From Cruorifilaria tuberocauda (lineage: Eukaryota > Nematoda > Chromadorea > Rhabditida > Onchocercidae): a stretch of 64,000 nt of DNA. The stretch is taken from positions 124,001-188,000 of the forward strand of contig JABVXU010000004.1 in assembly GCA_013365365.1 (NCBI GenBank), written 5' to 3'. Below are positions 39,827 to 55,505 of this stretch, piece after piece. The notes beneath the pieces were generated by a model. It was given only the letters and a program-made list of their open reading frames with translations, searched no databases and was not told where the DNA came from. Position 1 is the first letter of the stretch. Each line of letters opens with the position of its first letter. A program made the position numbers and the translations under genes.

Positions 39827-40394
39827 ATGACGACAAGTAACGCCATAGAAGTTGCACGTGAAATTTCCTCAGCAGCAGATCAAAACGAGTCGAATTCTTT
39901 TCAAAAGTCTCCATTTTTATAGTTTTTAATTTTATGGCAATAAAACGGTTATGAGCTCTTAATATTCACTCTCGCAAATTATAATTGTTAGAAAAGAAAG
40001 TGAAAATTTTAATTCAGTAGAGCAAATCGTACATATTGTTTATTTCTTTCCTAGCCTTGCACAACAGTTTTGAGCAGCAGGAAAACTAAGACTACCGAAG
40101 TTGCCGTGAGAACATTCCTGTATACAACAATCATGTTTTAGGAAAAAGAAACGTCTACATGCTGACCGACGTGCCCAGCTTATTTACCAGAAAATTGTAG
40201 CAGAACGGAAAGCTAGGAAAGAAAAATGTCAAATGGAAAGAGTAAAGAGACAAAAAGTTTTGGAAGAATATACTTCAATCAAACGGAGAATGAATAAGGC
40301 ATTGTCAAAAAAAAACAGACGAGGACAACCAAACCTTAATGCTCAAATAAAAGTTTTGTTGGAGAAGATTGAAAAACAAGTGGAAAAATCATAA
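39827..40394 (+). CDS. CCDC59: CCDC59/TAP26-like ribosome biogenesis protein
   Basis: A two-exon model (39827-39906 and 40142-40394) gives 110 residues. The second exon is certain: a highly basic coiled region (RAQLIYQKIVAERKARKEK, then KRQKVLEEYTSIKRRM) ending in KKNRRGQPNLNAQIKVLLEK. The last part closely resembles the C-terminal signature of human CCDC59 (thyroid transcription factor 1-associated protein 26, Fyv7/TAP26 family), a nucleolar factor linked to pre-rRNA processing. The nematode protein is much shorter than the human one and keeps only the C-terminal half. Exon 1 starts two bases after a strong acceptor and joins through a weak GTCTCC donor in matching phase; a GTCGAA donor at about 39888 would also fit. 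A segment at 40055-40119 also looks exon-like, but the intron left before 40142 would be only 22 bases. Confidence 0.72.
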
Positions 40395-40697
40395 CCCATA
40401 TCGTTTTATTCTCTCTTGTGCACGTTATTCAGTCCCGAAGCTGCTTATAAATTATAGCCATTTACTATTTTATTTCGTAGTCTTTTGATTGTTCTTCAGC
40501 TACTCAAATAAATACTTGAAAAACAATTCCGTTAAGTTCATTGCGATAGCGCAAGTGGTAAAACCGATTTATTTTAATGCGCTAACTGTAAACATTAAAA
40601 ATATGCTGCTTTGACAGCACTTATGCCAATAACAAGTCATGCTATTATTTGAATCCCTAGGATCAAATTTTATGGACAATATTCTAAATGATATCAA
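40395..40697. other. Short spacer CCDC59-RPP21
   Basis: 303 bases containing an AATAAA at 40506-40511 and a tRNA-A-box-like word at 40547-40558 with no matching tRNA fold. The close same-strand spacing is compatible with co-transcription. Confidence 0.4.
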
Positions 40698-41556
40698 ATG
40701 GAAAACGCTAACTATATGCATTATTGCAAATTTCAGTTTATGAATTTGGATAAACTTGAATTCGTCCAAGAACAATCCAGAAATGATGGCTTTGTGATAG
40801 ATGGAAAGATACGGTCACTTAAACCGAATGAGTTCCATTATCGATGTAATTATCTTTACAAGGCAGCAAGTCTACTATATTCACGTAAATTTCCCATATG
40901 TTGGATTTCAAATGTGAATTTCAAAAAGTTTCTGAGTTTTGCGAACATATCTAGTTTAGAGTCTGACAGCATTGGGCTTCGAATACTTAGCAAACTTTAC
41001 CTTCGTGAGATGAAAGAACTTTGTTTGGTTGAAATGATACGACTGGAAAAAGATTTTGGTCGCACGACCTGTAAGCGTTGCAAGAATATTTTTGTTGCTC
41101 GCCTCGATGGCACCCAGTCGATTACCGTTAGGTAATTATCAAGTTCAAGTTGACATACTCTGAGTTTCTTACTTTTTCGGAGACAACTTTATAATCAAAG
41201 AGCATTTTATGACGGAAAATCTAGATGTGGATTTTACTTTTAAATATAAAAAATATACGTGCAAGCATCAAATGGACTCGATATAAAACGGATGATGGCT
41301 TTTTTTATGAAAAATTCTAAAAACGTTCATAAAGTTTTATGGGAGATAAAATAAGATTTCGCGCTTTTAATGAGAAATGCTTTAAGCTTTCAGACTCAAT
41401 AAAAAAAAACAAGTGGTAAGGACATGTCTCAGCTGTGGAGCTAAAAAGCAGTTCTTGAGAAACAGCAAATACATCTCTCGAAATGAACGTAATCAACATC
41501 AAATAGGAACTGGAAAGCAACAGCAGAAAGTACCGGCTGCACTAGACGTTCCATAG
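40698..41556 (+). CDS. RPP21: RNase P/MRP subunit RPP21 (Rpr2/SNM1 family)
   Basis: Two exons (40698-41131, 41394-41556) encode 198 residues. RPP21 is a zinc-binding protein of the RNase P/MRP particles, which mature the 5' ends of tRNAs and process pre-rRNA. The helical part (HYRCNYLYKAASLLYSRK, later LYLREMKELCLVEMIRLEKD) is followed by two zinc half-sites, C-K-R-C in exon 1 (TTCKRCKNIF) and C-L-S-C in exon 2 (VVRTCLSCGAKKQF), the usual CxxC...CxxC pattern. Stopping at the end of the first open frame (41135) would lose the second half-site; the GTAATT donor at 41132 and the CTTTCAG acceptor ending at 41393 restore it in phase. The C-terminal ~35 residues are basic/glutamine-rich. An alternative start is Met at 40740. 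It is probably co-expressed with CCDC59, another RNA-processing gene. Confidence 0.85.
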
Positions 41557-41934
41557 CAGCAACGGTCATTGTGTTTAAGATTTTCCTTTCTCTGTGATTA
41601 CTGTAGTTTTTATCCGAGAAATGGGAAAATGAAAGATATGTCAACAATCATTTTCTTTAATTCATCATAAACAATTTCAAATTAATTTCCTCATAAGTTG
41701 TGAAAAATGATATTTTTAAATCAAGCTAATTGACTTTAGGAACTTTTTAACATCTAACTAAATGTCTCTAATTCCTTTTCCATAAAATTTTAGATTGCGG
41801 TGATTGAAAAATACTCGAATCAACCTTTTGCTAAATAGTCGACACAGAAATAATGGTGCAGAGATATTATTCATCTGATGAAAATACTGTAAACAGTAAC
41901 GATAAATTTCAACTTTTTATATATAAGAATTCTG
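41557..41934. other. Convergent spacer RPP21 / WD40 gene
   Basis: About 380 AT-rich bases between the two 3' ends. Nothing recognised. Confidence 0.5.
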
Positions 41935-44900
41935 TCATTCGTTACTTATTTCCTCTAGATCTCTTCTCGCTCGCATTAGGAGTTCATCTTCTTCCTCACC
42001 ATTTTTTCTACTTTCTGGAGCTAAAAAATTAGAAATTCTTTCAATTAAAAATTTTTTTGCCTTTCCATTTACACCCACATTCTAATTTTCAATACTAATA
42101 CATTCAGCAAAAAAACAGGATGATAAATTTTTTGGAAAGAACTTACATGATAGCGTGGAATTCTCGCTTACAATTGTTGAATTGTAATCTACTTGTTGGC
42201 TCTCATTACTTTGAAGCTCCTAATAAATAAATGCAATTTTTATTAAGAATTAAGCATATAGCAATCCGTTTACAAAAAAAGAAAAAAGTTAACTGAAACC
42301 AAAACCGTAGGTAAGCAAATTCATACTGTCATATCTCTTATAGAAAACTAAGTATTGCAATGAACAAAAATGGGCAGAAAATGTAATCTGTTAATCGGTC
42401 TAATGAGTTCTCGAAACATATTATCGTAAATGTTTCATCGCCAGGATACTTGCCGAATAAAAAATGAACCTTTAACCTTAAAATGAGGATGCAGAGATCA
42501 CAATTGTTACCTGAGTGGTTGGCCAGTTGTTTTCAGCGAGTTTTACTACAGATTTCTGATTACTTAAATGGTGCATACAAACTGCCCGATCTTCACCAAC
42601 GCTAGCTATATACATTCCGTCTATCGAAAACGAAAGACCTTTTACCTGAAATGCATTCACAATTACCAATTTTCTGAAGTTTTCTATGAAGTTATGTTCC
42701 ACACACAAAATTGGGAAAATAGTGAGCCATTGAAACATTCCAGATGGTAAATGCAGGAAGCCGTCTTACCTTCCTAACTCATAAAAAGAAATACTGCAAT
42801 TTGATAAACCATCATGGAAAAAATTTCTAAGATGTTTAGTTAGGATTTAATTTTTCTTTAGAAATTCAAAAACAGCTGCTTCGCCGAAAAACAAGCTGCT
42901 TCGAAAGTCAAATGTCGAAACCAAAATAGAAATAATTTGCAACCATCATAAGCACTGTTCTATGAAAAAAAACCAGCCACTCTTAAATGCTTGATTTAGA
43001 TTTATAATAAAGAATTCATAGGATGCTTTTGAGCAAAATGAATCTTCAGAAACTAACTACTCCTTCATGAACTCCTTGGAAAACGTGAAGCGCACCATCT
43101 TGTGTCGTACTCCACAGAATTACAGAACCATCGTTCGATGAACTTGCAAACCTGTAACTGATTGGATTTTCATATAAATAAAATAACAAATGGACTGTGG
43201 AATTCAAAAATTTTTAAATTCCATACATTTGTGGATCTTGAGGGTTATATCTGACTGCTGTGATACAATTTCGATGACCACAAAAACTTTTAACCAATTG
43301 TGCCTTGTCCATGCGGCTGAAAACAGATCTTTATTGAATTCGACAAAAAATGATTATAGATAACAGTTTTCTTTTTCGCTCATCATGAAGCGTGAACTGG
43401 AAGTTAGTAACAGATTTAATTAAAGAAACCAAGGAGATTTTCCAAAAATTTGATGCAATGAGAAGTAAATTTCTCCAAAATCTTACATTATATAAAGTTT
43501 GACGATCTTATCGTCCGAGCCAGTTAACAAGTTGTCTGATGATGGAGAAAAACATGTTGCCCTCACTTTGATTGCGTGTGCTGGAAACATTAACTAAAGG
43601 TAACCTCAGAAGATGAATCAAATTTTTTGCTGCACTACATAGAAGGAGTTCATATTCTAATGCAAACCTTCAAAGAAAAACCGAATTTCAAGTTTTGGTG
43701 CACTGAGTATTGTAACGATTCCTTCATTGTTAGCTACGGCAATCATTTTGTTGTCTGGACTCTAAAATGGAAGTGAAATTTTTTCTAAAGACAAGCGTTA
43801 AATAAATCAAAAATTATATTAATGGGTGAGTAAGATGAAATGTTGCATATATATAGAGCCAAAAAAGACAAAATATTTTTAAATAAATAAAAGAACTGAA
43901 AGTGATAAAAATTTTCTGCATGGCATGAGCCTGTCAACAATAGAAATCGCTATTTTTTAAAACATTTTAATAAATTTTTGAAAGAAAAAGTTGTTTAAAA
44001 AAACTTTCATAATTTATAGGATTTGGGTAAAAACTTTCATTTATTACTAGAAAAAGGACTAAACGGCATGACTATTTTGATTATAAAGTTAAACATATTA
44101 ATTTAATTTGAATTTACATTTTGAAATCGATAACAAGAAATTGTGGTCTCTTCATAGTAACCTAATATTTTTGGAGGAAAGAAGGGAAAGCACTAACATA
44201 TGATAACGAAGAAACCTGTCGTGCTCCTGGAAAACTGAGATTATCGTCAGCAGTACCTTTTAAAGACAGCCGGGACAGAAATCCAGAAAAGCTTACTAAA
44301 ATATGGAGAATTTTGTAAAGAGTCTCTATGAAGATTGTGCATTCAAAAATGATGAAGCTAGGAATGAGATAGAAAGCGATCTTTCTAATGTTTTAGTCTT
44401 CACTCCTAATCCTAAGTTAGCAATTGTATTCTTTACTTTGCTTTTATGCTAATCATAAATGAAATAAAACAGATATTGTATATAAAAAGGAAAAATCACA
44501 GTTAAAATTTCGACATATCTCACCTGTAAGATAACAAGTCCGACAAGGTGATATTTTAACGTACCATTGTTCCATGAATCCCATATTAAAAACATCGGCG
44601 CTATATGTGAAGTCAGATAAAGATAAATGAAACACATGCATCAAAGAATCGATACCAACAACTGCTATCACTAAAACAAATATTGATAAAAATAATTATT
44701 TTGGCAAATATACACCTCTGAAATTTAGCAGAATCATGTTTTGATTGAACATGAAAATCATCTGTAAAAAAGAATTAACTCCAGCTTCCATCTTTTAAAA
44801 CAGAAAAGTCGCACTTGTCCCATCGGGTGTTACATCGAAATCCTGCGCCCCGCTCCTCCATCCTTTGATTTCCTGTTTCTCCGTTAACAATACCGGATCA

Positions 44901-45479
44901 TTTTTATCCCTAAAATATGAGCTTTCTACTATTTTCAAGCCTTTACAGTTCCCACTTAGACAGAAATTACTCGTAAGCAAAATATAAAAATTCATCTTAT
45001 TCAAAGATTTAAGCGCATTTTAGATGTTAGTCATGCTAAGATTACAAGTGAATAATATTTCAATATTTCGAATACTATTTTCCAAAAAATATGGTACAAG
45101 AGCTGAAATTTTCTAATTCTAATTAATAATATTTAATAATAATTGATTAGAAGAATAAGATAACAAATTTACACGAGCCATATTTTAAGGGAATCTTGTG
45201 CACATGTTATTAAGTAGTCTTCCTGTGAATAAGGATCACGTATGTACGATATACCAATGATTGCACGTCCATGAACTGCAAATTACAAATTACGTTATCA
45301 AACGAAAATTACTCGGACTTTGAATATCGTGTATGTAATATATCGTTTTAAACAACATGTGATATTGTTTTAAGTTCTATGCAAAAAATATTAAGAGGAC
45401 ATGACAAACTTTTCGGGATCTTCTTTGAAGTCAGGAAGGACTCCTCTCCGTTAGGTGTTTCCTCACTTAAAACTGTCAT
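41935..45479 (-). CDS. WD40-repeat protein (Ski8/WDR61-like?)
   Basis: Twelve exons join in phase: 45410-45479 (tentative), 45173-45275, 44815-44954, 44565-44670, 44216-44291, 43668-43761, 43487-43580, 43227-43316, 43061-43151, 42511-42645, 42147-42219 and 41935-42020, about 385 residues. Blades are evident: DYLITCAQDSLKIWLV, AQDFDVTPDGTMIAVVGIDS, SPDNKMIAVANNEGIVTILS, ATCFSPSSDNLLTGSDDKIV (followed by KLY), AVRYNPQDPQMFASSSNDGS (followed by VILW) and LSFSIDGMYIASVGEDRAV. After the propeller comes a charged tail ending EEEDELLMRARRDLEEISNE. WD propellers are protein-interaction platforms. The spacing and the repeat wording resemble WDR61/Ski8, but blade number, N-terminus and acidic tail leave the orthology open. 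The first exon was chosen only for phase (GTTTGT donor, ATG at 45479). Exon 5 uses a TAAG acceptor four bases after an unused TAG. Confidence 0.75.
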
Positions 45480-46164
45480 CGACGTCCGAACAGGTTTAAA
45501 ACTTGTACCACTTTTATGCTTTCGTATGGCCGAACCACTCTTCACCGTTCCGCTCTTTTACGGCCAAATATTTGAATTGTTTGCTCTTTTACCTCTAGCC
45601 GAAGTTCAAGCGTGTTTCCCAGTTTAATCTAATTCTTCAAATTAATCACTGTCATAGTCATTCTGTATTTGAAACTTGATTCTAGACTACACATTCTCGA
45701 TGTGAATTTAGACCGTCAAAAAATTGATTATCTTCTGCAAGGATCCCTACTATTGTGGCGTTCATCATGATGGGTTCTCAGTCTTAGGAGCAATTAGCTT
45801 TAATTCTTGCCCATATATTTTCCCAACCAACTTTTACTCTTCTTTTTTATAATTACTAATCTGTATCACATTGTGAGATTCCTATTTTTCCGATGCATAG
45901 CATTCTTTTTGATTCCAACCATTTCTATTATTCTGAATTTTTTCCGTATCTGTTTATGGAAGATTTATTACTATGTTGGATATTTTGTGTGCCTACTAGT
46001 TTAACGTGAGCGATCTCTGAAACCTTCCCTAAACTATTCTGTTTCTCGGTTGAAGTTCGCGAAATTCTGAGCGTTAAATGCTGAATATAATTTCAGAAAA
46101 ATTACATTCAGCATTCTTTTCTTGGTTAATTTTTCCTATTGTTTTGAAATTTTTTAATTCTAGA
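45480..46164. promoter_or_regulatory. Divergent promoter region WD40 gene / RPN8
   Basis: Head-to-head spacer of about 0.68 kb. The minus strand near 45.5-45.6 kb is less AT-rich and may hold the true first exon or 5' UTR of the WD40 gene. On the plus strand a TTTAATTCTAG acceptor (AG at 46162-46163) lies one base before the RPN8 ATG. Confidence 0.4.
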
Positions 46165-48752
<2,588 letters not shown>

Positions 48753-50616
48753 TGATTTTAAGATTAATTTTCATTTCAATCACTTCATTTATAACTTCAT
48801 TTACTTTTATCTTATAGCACTCTAAACTTTTACAAATAAATTTGTTAAAATAGTGTTGTTATACGCAAAAATGGAAGCAGGTGAACGAAAAATCACATAT
48901 AGTAGATTGTGAAATGAAAAGTCCTTCCTTAAGATCTTCAGAAGGATTTTTCACCGATTTTTTTGCACATTTGTTATTCTCTCAACAGGTGGCATATTCT
49001 GTTTACCATTATTACCATTTAATTATTTCATCATTATTATTTTGTATGATGATTGGTAAGTGTTTCAAAAATGGATAAGTTTTATTTTGTACCAGCTGAT
49101 AGGTAGTTCACTTACGGCATTTTTTTAACTTCAGTCCCTTCATTTATGCTTACAAACAGCTGCTTGCAATTGTTTTCATATCATTCAATCATGTGCTATA
49201 TGTTATGATTGTATGAAAAAACTGATAAAGTGAATTTGAAAGGTTGCTTTTATTTGTAAAACTTTTGATATTTCTCAATTTAGTTACAGAATTCAAACAC
49301 TATGCTCTCTAATGTTACAAACTATTCGGAGCAAAGAGATTTAAAGAGCTCAATGCTTGAAACAATCATAATTATTATTACAATTATTCATGGTGTTTAA
49401 GTTTATTTAAAGTTCGATAAGAATCAATATAGTTCATCATATCAGTAATGCAATATAATCAAAATAGAAATGTTTTTATGATTCTTATGAATAGTTTTCA
49501 CATCAAGAAACGTTATGATTATTATTTTTTTATTGTTTGCGTTCAGTAAGTTTATTCACGTTAAAATTTTTATTAAATAAGAGGTTTTCATCGAACTGAT
49601 GAATTAAGAATAAGATGATTTAGAATAACAAGCCTATATGTGTATTGAGGAATTTTGCGTACTCAGTTATAGGTAATTCATTTATCTTTAATAATAGCAG
49701 TTTTTATGTCCAATTTAATCTATATATAAATTCCAATTTATCTCCAATTTTATATAAAGTATTAATTAATTGCATCTAAAAAATTAGAAAAATGTCAACA
49801 TTACGAAGAACTATTGGTTTTATATTTTACTGCGTTTTTCTGTTCCGGACATATTGTTGAAATAAACTGAACTTCAGTAGAGATCGAAAGGAAATTAAAC
49901 TGTACCATTTAAACTGTAAATGTTCTTACCGTTAGATTTTGATGAACTTTAATTTTGCATATTTCACATTTGTTATCTGGACTTCCAATTATGTTCGTAA
50001 ATGGTAACAAAATTTGACAAAATGCAACATTTATTTACAGGGCAGAGCTACCTTGCAATAAATTATGTCATTTTTAAATGCCGCGGAACTGTTATATTTA
50101 AATTTAGCTTTAAAACAAACTATAAAATGGTGAATTTTTATCACGCAGCAGTAATTCTTATATTGGCTGCAGTTGTTAGCTGAGCTTCATACTGGTTATT
50201 GCTCACTTATTCCAATAATTACATTTATATTGCTTGGCTAAAAGTGTGAGAGTATTGTAAGAATTCATCGTTAAGTAGCAATATTTGATTTTATTGAATT
50301 GAAGCAAAATATAATTCAATACATTATAAATAATTTCATCATAGTTTTATAAATTTTTCATTTATAAGAAGTTACAAAGATGGATAATACAGTAGTGGTA
50401 GGTGAACAATTGCAGCAAGTATTTCGTGTATTAGACTCAATAGTAACAGTAACTGCATGGCTTATCAAAAAAGCAATAGAGATTAATTTTAAATTCAAAT
50501 GTCCATTTATGAAACTGTGAAGTTTAGAATTGTGATAGTTTTTATTTTATTTGAAATTAAAATTAATCTAATAATAAAAGTTTTAAGTTTGCCAATGTTG
50601 ATTTTTTAGAGATTCA
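48753..50616. other. Intergenic region RPN8-hexokinase
   Basis: 1.86 kb of AT-rich DNA. A frame starting MDNTVVVGEQLQQ at 50380 is open for 46 codons just upstream of hexokinase, but no donor in it gives a phase that reads into the hexokinase exons. It may be 5' UTR. The TTTTTTAG acceptor (AG at 50608-50609) precedes the hexokinase ATG by seven bases. Confidence 0.4.
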
Positions 50617-53600
50617 ATGCCAAGAGATCAGTACAATAGTCCTATTTTGAAAAATTCGAGTCTAGACAAAGTTCGTTTAGAGGTAAATCTTTTTCCGATA
50701 GTAAATTTATATCTCCAGAAAAATTAATCTAACAAAAATTAGTTTTGTAAAATCTAATTTTATCTTCTTCTTGCTGTACAATAGTATAGCAATGACATTG
50801 TTAACATGTCACAAAGATAATAATTTGAAAATTTGCTAGTGGAAATTCACTCGGATTTCCAGGTTAAGAAAGTGTGCGAGAAGTTCATAATTTCTGATGA
50901 CAATCTTATAAAAGTCTCAAAAATCATGGAAGAAGAAATGAACCGAGGCTTACGTGATGAGCCGAGTAAACATTCATATAAATAATAATGATTAGATCGA
51001 GCACTGATAATTATACTAATGATTTGAAATTACAAGGCTACAACATGATACCTGTTTAAAGATGAATTATGTAACTGCAGTTTTTGGATTAACCAATCAC
51101 TTATGATACAAAAGTTCATCTTTAAAAATCTTAAAAAATTTCAGTATATTCAAATTTGAAGTTATAACTGAGAAAAAAAAGCGTAGAAAAAAGTTTAAAT
51201 ATCACCTTATTAATCTACTTCAGGTTGCTTGAAAATGTTACCGTCGTTCGTTCGGGCAGTTCCAAATGGTACTGAACGAGGGGATTTCTTAGCGCTTGAT
51301 CTCGGCGGCACTAACTTCCGAGTATTGCTAATTAAGCTAAAGGGTGATGTGGCCGAAATGACTGGGAAAGTGTATCGTATACCTGAGGAAATTATGAGAG
51401 GTGTTGGCACTGTGGTACATTTTATATATATTTTTAAGTTACAAGATTTATCTTAATAATTCCATTACTACTTTCTAATTTTTTCTAGTATGCATAAAGC
51501 TGTTTCAGATGACGTCCGATTCCTTGATTAATCGAATGATTAATTGATTGCTTGGTTGAATGATTAGTTAATTGATAGCTAAAAATAACTTGAAATTTAC
51601 TAACTAAAGAGAATATTGAATTATTGCAAATTGTACAGTGGAAATAATCTTTGGTTTCTTAAATTAGTCAACTTTTTATCGGAAGTGATATTATTGCTTA
51701 TTGCTTCTCATCAATGGGCATATTGAGAGTTCCTCCCTTTTTACTGTTCAGTTTTTTTGGTTTTAGTCATCGCATCCAAGTAATAATCATCCACGTAACA
51801 GGCAATAATCAAAAATGTTATTATTGATCGATTTTCCTATAAAAGGAAAATGTTCGCGTGAATATATGGATTGATAAATCAACTTTTTTAGTTATCAAGT
51901 GGAAAAACATTGCATTTTTCAATAGCGAATTTTTGAAAAAGTGAGAAATTTGTTGGGATTAAGAAGAAACATCGAGGAAAAAACATTTTTTTCATATCAT
52001 TTAGTAACAAACTGAATTTTTAATCAAATTGAGTTAAACATTTATAGAATTACTTAATTCGTACTAAAAGCTGAAAATTTATTTTTCCTTGTCAATATTG
52101 ATATTAAATGTAGAAAGCTATTTTATAACAGATTCATTCAAAGAATTTAATCACGTCACTTTTTGTTGAATTTAACTCTTTAGATTTTATGACTGAATAG
52201 ATATATCATAAGATTGTACATTCAATTAATAGCTCTTTGGAAAAATTTACTGGGCTTGGCTAATTTTTTCCTCACTGTTTGATCATTTTCAAAAATCTTT
52301 GAATTACTGAATCTGAATCTGAACAGCATATGATCTATTGCAGTACGATCAATTATATTTGTTTTTAAATCTTCAATCACAGCCAAACAATTTTCTTCAG
52401 TGCAAAATGAGAGAGCTGTTCTTGTGTTTACTTCATCTTCTTTTATTTATATTTTAAGTTAAGGAAAGTTATTCTAACTCTTCCACAACATTTATCGAGC
52501 TAATCTTTCTGATGAGATATGAGAAATGTGTTAGTACTTTCATACCTTTTATAAACACCTATACTTATCATGAACTATCATAATTATAGGACAAAATGAC
52601 CAAATGATAAAGTTGTGCAGGTAGTGCATTCTTTACGACATACACCTTACTAATCAAAAACGGTGTACAGACATTTAGAATTGATGCAATAAATGAAAGA
52701 TGAGCGAAAAGTGTCTGGAATATTACTGGCCTAGAACTTGACATTATTAAGAATACAATACCAATTGTGCTATTAGGTTGACGAAGTATATTAATACCCA
52801 TTTAAGTTGTGGATGGATATTTCTATAGTATATGAAGGTGATAATGGAAAGAGCTTATTTCAAGAACTTGGAATGTGAAAAACAAACTGATCCGTGCCTT
52901 TATAATCTTTGGTAGTTAAAATGAAATTTATCTGGGCTAAATTATCGTGTTAATTTTGCATTTATCAGCAATAATTTACAGCTATTTGATCACATTGGAG
53001 AATGCTTAGCAGATTTCCTAGAGGAGCATGACTTGAAAAAATCTAAACAGTTACCACTTGGTTTCACATTCTCATTCCCTGTACAGCAAGAGAATCTGAC
53101 AGCTGGTAAACTTATTAGCTGGACTAAAGGTTTTAATGCAAAAGGAGTGGAAGGTCAAGATGTAGTCCAATTTCTTCGAGATGCTTGTAATCGACGTAAG
53201 GTATAATAATTATTAAAAAAAAATTTTATCCTTTCTTCAACTACTGAATATTAATATGTATAATTTTTTATTTACTAGACGTATTGAATAGACGGTTCAT
53301 TTCCATTACAATCATTAGTTTTTACTCCTTACCTTCGATCAATCATCATTTCCATTCATTCATTTCTTTCATTTTCATCAAACCATTTATGAAGCTAATA
53401 ATTAATAAATTACTTAGACTGATAATTTCATTTCAATTATTGCAAGCTTTAGTATTTTACTAAGATATTCAACAAATTTCTCAAAATTTCAATAAAATTA
53501 TTGTAAAAGTTTGGAGGATATCAATGTGGATGTAGTAGCATTACTTAATGATACAGTCGGCACATTAATGGCATGTGCCTTCAAGGACAATACTTGTCAA

Positions 53601-55505
53601 ATAGGGATTATTCTTGGCACTGGTACAAACGCATGCTACATGGAAAAGCTCTCTAATTGCCCGAAGTTCAACAAATATGATTTTGATAAGGACAATGATC
53701 CAAAAGAAGTTAGTCGCGAGAAATTTAATTCTTTTGCTAAACTAAATTTAAATGATCCGACATATATAGTTTTTATATATACAGCTTTTTTATTATATAT
53801 AGTTTTTTTTTTCGATTAACAGATCAAAATCCATTTTAGATGGTCATAAATATGGAATGGGGAGCCTTTGGCGATAATGGCTGCATAGATTTTCTTCGCA
53901 CAGAATTTGATAAAGATGTCGATTGTGGGTCCATCAATCCTGGTAAACATCTGTGAGTTTTCTCTTTCGCGCATGTTCGTAAGTTGAAAAATCGTTTTTC
54001 TTCTATTTTACTGAAATTTTGTGGTCATTTTTAAAGTGCGGAATATATTTGAAGCTTTGAAAAAATGATTTCTGGAATGTATATGGGAGAAATTGTGCGC
54101 CTTGTTCTCGTGAAACTTGCAAAGGCGAAACTGCTTTTCGATGGTGATTATGAAGCTATTTCAAAACCAGATTGTTTTCCAACTAAATTTGTCTCCGACA
54201 TTGAGGAGTTCGGTTTTTTCTTATTGATGATATCACTTATGGTTTATCAAACGAATTTTAAACTGCTTCAGTCAAACTAAACAAATTAAAATATCTGTCA
54301 GTTTTTGTTATTTATTTATTTATTTAAGCTTTTGTTATTGAACAGTTTGTTTGATATTTATAAGCGTTAGCAAAAAGTAAGCTCTTTTATTGTCATTTTT
54401 GATTTCTTGTTAACATTTTAATTAGTTTTAAAAACTATCCATACAGTCATTTTCGTGTTTTTTTAGGCAAAAGAGTTTTGGAGATTTACAAAGAACGCTT
54501 CAAATTTTGCAACAAATCGGAATTAATAAGATAAGTGATAGCGATTGTCTTCATGTTGCATACGTTTGCGAAGTAATCAGCACTCGGTAGCTTTCTTTTT
54601 TATCCTATCCACTTTCTATCTTTATTTTTCAGTCCTTAGTTTACAAGCTTTAAATAATTCTTTTGATTCATCGCCTTGTAATATTATTTATGTTTCGAAT
54701 GCGTACAATCTACAGTGATATTGTTTATCTCAATGCTTTTCGCATTAATTAAATTATTACTTCAAGCATCTTTTTTTAATTTTGTTTTTTTCCTCCTAAA
54801 ATTTTGATTTGAAAATGCACATAATCCTGAGTAGGTGAAAAAAAATTTCAAATCTTGATTTGTCAATTGATAAATTTAATTTAACAGACCAACACTTATC
54901 AAATTGTTAATATTTCCTAATTACTAATTTCTAATAAGTTACTAATTTACTCGTTAAAAATTTAACAAATTAATTATTATTGACAGAGAAAATCAATTTC
55001 AGAGCTGCGTACCTCACTGCAGCAGGTATATCATGCATTTTGTCTCGTATGAAAAAGAAGTTTGTAACAGTGGGAATTGATGGATCCGTATATCGGTTTC
55101 ACCCGAAATTCGACAAAATTCTCGATTCAAAAATCAACGATTTATTACCGAAAAATCTTGATGTATGCTAGATTTCCTGCTGCGTCTTAAATTTTAACAG
55201 TTTGAATTCTTTCACAAATTTCAAACAATTTCAGTTTCATTCCATGTGAATTCTCTTGTATATCTTGATAATATATAACACTTTTCAAAGTCCTGTTCAA
55301 AACATTTAAGTAAAAGAGATAGCCGCGCTACATCGTAATTATGTTCTGCAAAGTTCCTTAATTAGACTGTAAGGAGTTGAATTTTGTCAAAATTTCATCG
55401 AGGATTCTTTTTCAGTATCAACTGATGCTATCAGAAGATGGGAGTGGACGTGGAGCAGCACTCGTTGCTGCTGTCGCCGATCGGATGAGGAAAGAACATA
55501 AATGA
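50617..55505 (+). CDS. Hexokinase
   Basis: Ten exons (50617-50682, 50863-50965, 51224-51414, 52982-53200, 53517-53708, 53840-53952, 54055-54207, 54467-54586, 55003-55162, 55416-55505) encode 468 residues, the size of a single-domain ~50-kDa hexokinase. It phosphorylates glucose using ATP, the first step of glycolysis. The phosphate loop is DLGGTN (residues 82-87), the sugar-binding signature is [13 protein letters not shown], the catalytic base is Asp205 in LLNDTVGTL, and [15 protein letters not shown] is the adenosine-side loop. [13 protein letters not shown] and [16 protein letters not shown] close the large domain. Exon 5 runs to a GTTAGT donor; the open frame continuing past 53708 is intron. 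The third intron is 1.57 kb. An AATAAA is at 55589-55594. The paralogue number cannot be assigned. Confidence 0.96.

Noticed and set aside
40055..40119. Possible middle exon of the CCDC59-like gene
   Set aside because: The following intron would be 22 bases, below any plausible spliceosomal size.
40547..40660. tRNA-like A-box word (TAGCGCAAGTGG) with a weak B-box-like word near 40650
   Set aside because: No acceptor stem, anticodon arm or proper spacing could be folded.
53709..53819. Open continuation of hexokinase exon 5
   Set aside because: The GTTAGT donor at 53709 and the next acceptor join NDPKE to [12 protein letters not shown] as in other hexokinases; the extra codons are intronic.
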